Shown in pieces: positions 61,513 through 64,000 of a stretch of 64,000 nt of DNA. Source of the stretch: Bacillota bacterium (GTDB taxonomy: Bacteria; Bacillota; DSM-12270; Thermacetogeniales; Thermacetogeniaceae); NCBI GenBank assembly GCA_029907475.1, contig JARYLU010000010.1, positions 20,851-84,850 on the forward strand, read 5' to 3'. Positions within the stretch are counted from its first letter, which is position 1, and each line of letters opens with the position of its first letter. Position numbers and translations under genes: made by a program. The notes below the pieces were generated by a model. That model worked only from the letters and a program-made list of their open reading frames with translations, did not search any database and was not told where the DNA came from.

Positions 61513-62153
61513 ATGTTCAGACGTATTGGAAATCTGCTGGCCAAGGATTTGCTCTACAGCAGGCGGGAAAGCATCCTGGTGTATTCCATAACGGGCATGT
61601 TGCTTCTGGCCGTGGGCATGCTGTTCTTCCTGCCGTCCCTGGAGCAGATGGATATTCTTTTTGTCGTTGACGACTCGGTGCCGCCGGAGGTGGCGCGGCA
61701 ACTGGAAGCATACGGGCAGGTGGAGTATTACGCAAACTTACACCGCCTGCGGGAACGGGTGCTGGAGTTCGACGATGTGCCGGGCATTTACTACGCCGGC
61801 GGTGAGTACGTTGTGTTATTGGAGGGCAACGAGGAGTGGCCATATTGATCGGCTTCTCGATCGGACTGATCAGCAACAATATGGTTACCGCAATCGCCAT
61901 TATTAAAGTGATCGCGCTGCCCATCTCCGGGATACCCGTGGCGGCCCTGTTTTTACCGGACAGGTTGAAATGGTTGTTGTATCCCTTTCCCAATTACTGG
62001 TCCTTTGAGGCTTTCTACCGGATGTTTATCAGGACGGACCTGCCCCTGGCGCCGGTAAACCTGGTGGCTGCCGTATTCAGTCTCGGGTTGGTGGTAGTAT
62101 TGATTTCACGGCTTGGGCACAAGCTGCGCTTAACCGTCAAGGGAGGTGAGTAA
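61513..62153 (+). pseudogene. ABC-2 type permease remnant with internal deletion
   Basis: The 5' part (61513-61848) encodes MFRRIGNLLAKDLLYSRRES, a membrane helix and the start of an extracytoplasmic region, as in ABC-2 permeases. The frame then switches near 61840 to a segment with three membrane helices (GFSIGLISNNMVTAIAIIKV and PFPNYWSFEAFYRMF) ending at 62153. The usual central region of about 150-200 residues is missing. The join is out of frame, so the gene is dead. No ATPase partner adjoins it. Confidence 0.75.
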
Positions 62154-62155
62154 CT

Positions 62156-62275
62156 ATGCTGCCGTGGTGGAGATGGGCCCTGATCGCCCTGGCTGTTGTC
62201 GTCATTGTACCCATCAAGCTGAAAATCCTGAAAAAGATGCTGGCGAAAAACAACATTTTTCTGCCGATGTTATAG
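62156..62275 (+). CDS. Small membrane peptide downstream of the ABC permease remnant
   Basis: A 39-residue peptide, MLPWWRWALIALAVVVIVPI followed by a lysine-rich tail, with one membrane helix and a GGGAGGTGAG ribosome site. It starts three bases after the permease remnant stops. It may have been a partner peptide of that transporter. I do not recognise a family; it could be non-functional now. Confidence 0.5.
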   Translation: MLPWWRWALIALAVVVIVPIKLKILKKMLAKNNIFLPML

Positions 62276-62328
62276 CAAAATTATAAAGCCGCCAAGCGAC
62301 AGAGCGTCTTTCTTTTTACTAAACATGT

Positions 62329-62646
62329 CTAGTCAAATAATTCACGAAGGTAATCCCGGCGACCATGTAAGATGCGGTGAATGATAACGGTATTGTCTGT
62401 TATCCTGTAAAAAACGAGGTACGGATGTACAACAATAAAGCGGTATCCACGCTGAATAAGCGTATATTCCTCATCAGATAACACCGAACCCATGTTGGGA
62501 AACTCTGCTAATTTAGCTATTCCTTCACTTATCTTTTCCAGCATCATTTCTGCAGCGGCGATATTATCCTGTGATATGTATGAGAAAATCTCATCCATGT
62601 CGTCAACTGCTGCAGGGGCATACTTGATCTTATGCTTTCGCGGCAT
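62329..62646 (-). CDS. ParE/RelE-family toxin
   Basis: The 105-residue protein starts at the ATG at 62646 and shows the RelE/ParE fold pattern: IKYAPAAVDDMDEIFSYISQ, a central basic region, LIQRGYRFIVVHPYLVFYRI and the C-terminal VIIHRILHGRRDYLREL. Such toxins block gyrase or cleave mRNA on ribosomes; the sequence does not separate the two. It overlaps the upstream antitoxin gene by 17 bp. Confidence 0.85.
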   Translation of the reverse strand: MPRKHKIKYAPAAVDDMDEIFSYISQDNIAAAEMMLEKISEGIAKLAEFPNMGSVLSDEEYTLIQRGYRFIVVHPYLVFYRITDNTVIIHRILHGRRDYLRELFD

Positions 62647-62902
62647 TGATCTTTCCCCGAATCCTGGCCATGACTTCATCATGTTCAAGCAGTTGTGCAC
62701 CTTCGGCAATCTGCTTTTCTGCAACCAGCAACTTGGATTGCAATTTAATGCGGGCCTCCATACGCCGAAACGCTTCATAACTCATGACAACCAAGTCGGC
62801 TTCACCATTACGGGTAAGCACTACCGGTTCGTCAAGCTCGTGGCATAATTTTGAAAAGCTATTATAATCCTGCCGGATTGTTGTAGAAGGCTTGATATGC
62901 AT
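62630..62902 (-). CDS. Phd/YefM-family antitoxin
   Basis: A 90-residue protein starting MHIKPSTTIRQDYNSFSKLC, nine bases after AAGGAG, with the YefM/Phd DNA-binding core PVVLTRNGEADLVVMSYEAF and an amphipathic C-terminal region that would cover the toxin. It is the first gene of the antitoxin-toxin operon. The pair seems intact, unlike the BrnT/BrnA locus nearby. Confidence 0.87.
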   Translation of the reverse strand: MHIKPSTTIRQDYNSFSKLCHELDEPVVLTRNGEADLVVMSYEAFRRMEARIKLQSKLLVAEKQIAEGAQLLEHDEVMARIRGKINAAKA

Positions 62903-63135
62903 TTTGTGCAACTCCTTTCTCATATCATTATTCTGACTATAATCTATCATATTTATACTATTCAGGCAAGTGAAACCTGCCTTCTGGTTACCCACCGCCT
63001 CCAACTATCCTGGAAAAGGTAGCAAATCTAAAGCTTGATATTTGACCAATGTCAATATAAATTGGTATTATTAAGCTCCAAAACTTACTTAGAATACAAT
63101 CCCTATCATTCTAAACTGATTTATAGCGTATTGGG

Positions 63136-64000
63136 TTATAATCTAACTGTTGTTCGTAGTGCGTTCCACATCTCGTCTGTCAGTAAGCCTAGCCTCCAGA
63201 GCGCAATGCCGTTAAGCCGGTATCGCTTGGCAATCCCAACCTTTGTAAGCATACTCTCGGGAGTTTCACTGGGTATGGAAACCCCTAATACCAGCTTCTC
63301 TTTAGGTATATGCCTGAGAGCTTGCTCAATTGCTTGAATTACTAATGAGTTTGGCTCTGGTCTCGGACCGTAGTCGTACGCCATTATGATAATTCTGTCT
63401 GCAACTCGTCCAAGTGCTGCATAGTCATAACCTTTGTAAACGCTGTTTGGTGCGTGTATCGTTAGGGTAAGGGTAAGTCCTCTGCTCTGTAAAGACTCTG
63501 CCAACAGCGTTATTAATCTTGTGAAACTGTTCTGTACCTGAGTTAACTGCTCACCAGTTTCACTTAGCCCGAGTCCTTCCAGGTTTAGATTCACCCCCGA
63601 GTAATGTTGTGCAGCTTCTGCGGTTATCTGTTCTACCGCATGTTTTACTGCTTCTTCGTTCTCAAGCAGCTGATTCAACATACGCTCTCTATTTACTTCG
63701 TGCACTACCATCTCAGTTCTTATGCTGTATTCTTCTGCAGTAGATAAGACAGATTCCCAACCAGAAGGTCTCTGCCAACCGGTTCTACTACGAGTAAGAA
63801 GATTTCCTTCTGCGTCTACTGCATACCAACCAAGGGCAAGTTCATTAACAACATCAGTATTACCCAATGAGTGTTCCGGATAAGCCTTGCCAAACAGGTT
63901 CGTCCAACTACTTGTGTTACTGTTGTTTTTTAGCTCTTTAGATCGCCGGAAATAGGCAGATCGTTTTGCAAGATTATTGTCAGGAGATCTCCTCCTCGTC
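63136..64000 (-). CDS. GH18 glycosidase-like surface protein, partial (cut by window edge)
   Basis: The minus-strand frame is open from the window end to a stop at 63136 (287 codons seen). The C-terminal 240 residues are a glycoside hydrolase 18 domain of the spore/cell-wall YaaH/SleL type: LALGWYAVDAEGNL, GVNLNLEGLGLSETGEQL in place of the DGxDxDxE strand, RIIIMAYDYG, and VLGVSIPSETPES. The catalytic motif reads NLNLEGLG, so one Glu is retained but the aspartates are absent; activity is uncertain. The N-terminal part (RRSPDNNLAKRSAYFRR) looks like a linker. The start and any sorting domain lie outside the window. Confidence 0.75.
   Translation of the reverse strand, partial: TRRRSPDNNLAKRSAYFRRSKELKNNSNTSSWTNLFGKAYPEHSLGNTDVVNELALGWYAVDAEGNLLTRSRTGWQRPSGWESVLSTAEEYSIRTEMVVHEVNRERMLNQLLENEEAVKHAVEQITAEAAQHYSGVNLNLEGLGLSETGEQLTQVQNSFTRLITLLAESLQSRGLTLTLTIHAPNSVYKGYDYAALGRVADRIIIMAYDYGPRPEPNSLVIQAIEQALRHIPKEKLVLGVSIPSETPESMLTKVGIAKRYRLNGIALWRLGLLTDEMWNALRTTVRL

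Noticed and set aside
1..64000. CRISPR arrays, cas genes, rRNA operons or a prophage
   Set aside because: No regularly spaced direct repeats, no rRNA sequence and no phage structural genes were seen. The only mobile element recognised is the Tn554 relic.

Overview
The window looks like a chromosomal segment close to the replication origin of a spore-forming, anaerobic, probably thermophilic member of the Clostridia (Moorella, Thermacetogenium or Desulfotomaculum type). The evidence is spore genes (spmA, spmB, gerM, yyaC, a DUF1657-like gene), a parA/parB/parS locus, a complete selenocysteine machinery, an anaerobic (cbi-type) cobalamin pathway, Bacillus-type PhoP boxes and several copper-amine-oxidase-N 'stalk' surface proteins. 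The genus is an inference; no rRNA or species marker lies in the window.

Layout. 0-4.8 kb: DUF951 (cut by the edge), mscS, yedF and selD on the minus strand, cvpA, then a small XRE regulator. selD carries an in-frame UGA that must be read as selenocysteine. 4.9-7.9 kb: an Ldh2-type dehydrogenase and a NamZ-like muramidase fused to a stalk domain. 8.0-22.9 kb: a nearly unidirectional minus-strand cobalamin block. A cobalamin riboswitch plus intrinsic terminator precedes cbiM-N-Q-O-D-E/T-L-F-G-H-J, followed by a cbiX-cbiC fusion, cbiP and cbiA. Together they cover cobalt uptake and every step from sirohydrochlorin to cobyric acid. 23-27.3 kb: pstS-C-A behind a textbook Pho box, without pstB or phoU, then spmA-spmB. 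27.3-34.2 kb: an L,D-transpeptidase, a DUF1657-like spore gene, a MacAB-like exporter and a zinc alcohol dehydrogenase. 34.5-38.3 kb: tRNA-Sec, selB and selA. 38.3-46.3 kb: gerM, a YkvI-type transporter, yyaC, UPF0180, a phosphoribosyltransferase, a lipid kinase, bactofilin, an M23 peptidase, DUF4446 and an orphan DNA methyltransferase.

From about 46.7 kb the character changes. larB-larC are followed by a frameshifted tautomerase, a decayed Tn554-type transposon (tnpA and tnpC intact, tnpB broken), and a stalk protein with an internally duplicated unknown domain. The conserved cysteine desulfurase-parB-parA group then reappears with a perfect-palindrome parS. Beyond 57 kb the DNA is accessory and visibly decaying: stalk and propeller fragments, an S-layer/DUF4430 pseudogene with three frameshifts, a BrnT/BrnA pair with a broken toxin, an internally deleted ABC permease, an apparently intact ParE/Phd pair, and a GH18 enzyme cut by the window edge.

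How the genes fit together. SelD, SelA, SelB and tRNA-Sec form a full Sec-insertion system; YedF and the cysteine desulfurase are plausible selenium-handling partners. The cbi block supplies corrinoids, as an acetogen or related anaerobe needs. Two short dispersed repeats link distant loci: a perfect 87-bp repeat beside yedF and inside the cbi block, and a roughly 44-bp stem-loop repeat that contains the stop codons of yedF and of the L,D-transpeptidase gene. No single gene set clearly makes a new system; the most novel-looking items are these repeats, the duplicated domain of the 52-kb stalk protein, and the 40-bp palindrome in front of cbiX-cbiC.
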